Assembly: GCA_025998295.1 (NCBI GenBank)
Contig: BNVT01000024.1
Coordinates: forward strand, 1 to 13,592
Direction of reading: 5' to 3'
Length of the DNA stretch: 13,592 nt
Source: Endomicrobiia bacterium
GTDB taxonomy: Bacteria; Elusimicrobiota; Endomicrobiia; Endomicrobiales; Endomicrobiaceae
Under the pieces are notes generated by a model, which was not told where the DNA came from, searched no databases, and saw only the letters and a program-made list of their open reading frames with translations. This document shows, one piece after another, positions 13,322 through 13,592 of the stretch. Positions within the stretch are counted from its first letter, which is position 1; the number at the start of each line of letters is the position of its first letter. The position numbers and the translations under genes are program-made.

Positions 13322-13592
13322 ATGTTTACATGGACACCCAAAAAGAACCGGGACAACAAAGAAAAACACGGCTTTTATCTAAGTGACATTGTATCAGCCT
13401 TTGAGGATATTCACTCAATAGACTTTTACGATAAAGCCCATTCCTCTTTAGAAGAGGATAGGTATATTACTTTGGCAAGGTTTAATGACCGGGTTATTCT
13501 GTTTTTGGTAACGACTGATAACCCGGATGGAAGCACACAAATTATATCGGCGCGGCGGGCCGAACCACCAGAGGAGAGATTATACAATGAAC
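13322..13592 (+). CDS. brnT: BrnT family ribonuclease toxin, C-terminus at or beyond window edge
   Basis: The frame from ATG 13322 stays open for 90 codons to the edge. It has the BrnT pattern in full: FTWTPKKNRDNKEKHGFYLSD at the N-terminus (family: F-W-D/P-K-N--N--KHG), a middle HSSLEEDRYITLARFNDRVILFLVTT, and the C-terminal IISARRAEPPEERLYNE (family: RIISARRA--E---Y). BrnT is a RelE-fold ribonuclease that slows growth under stress and is neutralised by BrnA encoded directly downstream. GAGGAGA near the 3' end and an ATG at 13587 in another frame look like the ribosome site and start of brnA, overlapping the toxin end. A weak GGGG lies 10 nt before the start. GC is clearly lower than in the neighbouring core genes, consistent with acquisition. 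Confidence 0.88.
   Translation, partial: MFTWTPKKNRDNKEKHGFYLSDIVSAFEDIHSIDFYDKAHSSLEEDRYITLARFNDRVILFLVTTDNPDGSTQIISARRAEPPEERLYNE
13587..13592 (+). CDS. Probable start of a brnA-like antitoxin gene, first two codons only
   Basis: ATGAAC closes the window in a frame other than brnT. It is preceded by GAGGAGA at 13571-13577, a good ribosome site 9 nt before the ATG. BrnTA operons always place the antitoxin immediately after or overlapping the toxin, so this is its likely start. Nothing of the protein can be read. Confidence 0.4.

Noticed and set aside
1..13592. CRISPR array, insertion sequence, phage structural genes or reverse transcriptase
   Set aside because: I saw no regularly spaced short repeats, no transposase or terminal inverted repeat pair, and no YxDD-type reverse transcriptase motif in any frame.

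Overview
The window is GC-rich, densely packed bacterial DNA and most resembles a spirochaete of the genus Treponema, possibly a termite-gut relative. That placement is inferred from protein style: an Ig-like repeat lipoprotein ending in a 'YAIGD-GGGRIFY' domain, a secreted formylglycine-generating-enzyme-fold (SUMF1) protein, and a glycine-zipper-free PrsW-like membrane protein beside a large TPR protein. No marker gene proves it.

Layout. 1-1288 (minus): most of aroA (EPSP synthase), cut by the left edge. 1391-1885 (minus): a compact toxin-antitoxin-like pair. 1978-2160 (plus): a doubtful small ORF. 2214-3532 (minus): an Ig-repeat lipoprotein broken by a frameshift. 3731-4792 (minus): a secreted FGE-fold protein with no catalytic cysteines. 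4883-7706 (minus): a diguanylate cyclase followed after 1 nt by a lactate permease, evidently one operon. 7762-9018 (minus): an orphan, membrane-anchored solute-binding protein. 9061-11562 (plus): a LamG-like/TPR/zinc-finger protein. 11563-12150 (minus): shikimate kinase (aroK), whose stop codon abuts the stop of the TPR gene. 12196-12930 (plus): a PrsW-type intramembrane protease, divergent from aroK across a perfect palindrome. 12989-13061 (plus): initiator tRNA-fMet. 13176-13271 (plus): the N-terminal stub of an integrase-like gene. 13322 to the right edge (plus): a BrnT toxin gene with its own promoter and operator palindrome, and the first two codons of a probable brnA.

How it fits together. 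aroA and aroK both serve the shikimate pathway but are separate transcription units. The cyclase, permease, binding protein and surface proteins look like sensing, uptake and envelope functions. The stretch after tRNA-fMet is poorer in GC and has the look of an integration site: tRNA, integrase stub, then a toxin-antitoxin module.

The most unusual signal is architectural. Seven genes that start transcription units (aroA, the first toxin, the FGE-fold gene, the cyclase, the TPR gene, aroK, the PrsW gene) lack a convincing Shine-Dalgarno sequence and have a -10-like hexamer only 5-10 nt before the start codon, as expected for leaderless mRNAs. Several other genes here do have normal Shine-Dalgarno sequences. 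A second lead is that the C-terminus of the FGE-fold protein resembles the variable region of a diversity-generating retroelement, although no reverse transcriptase or template is in view.
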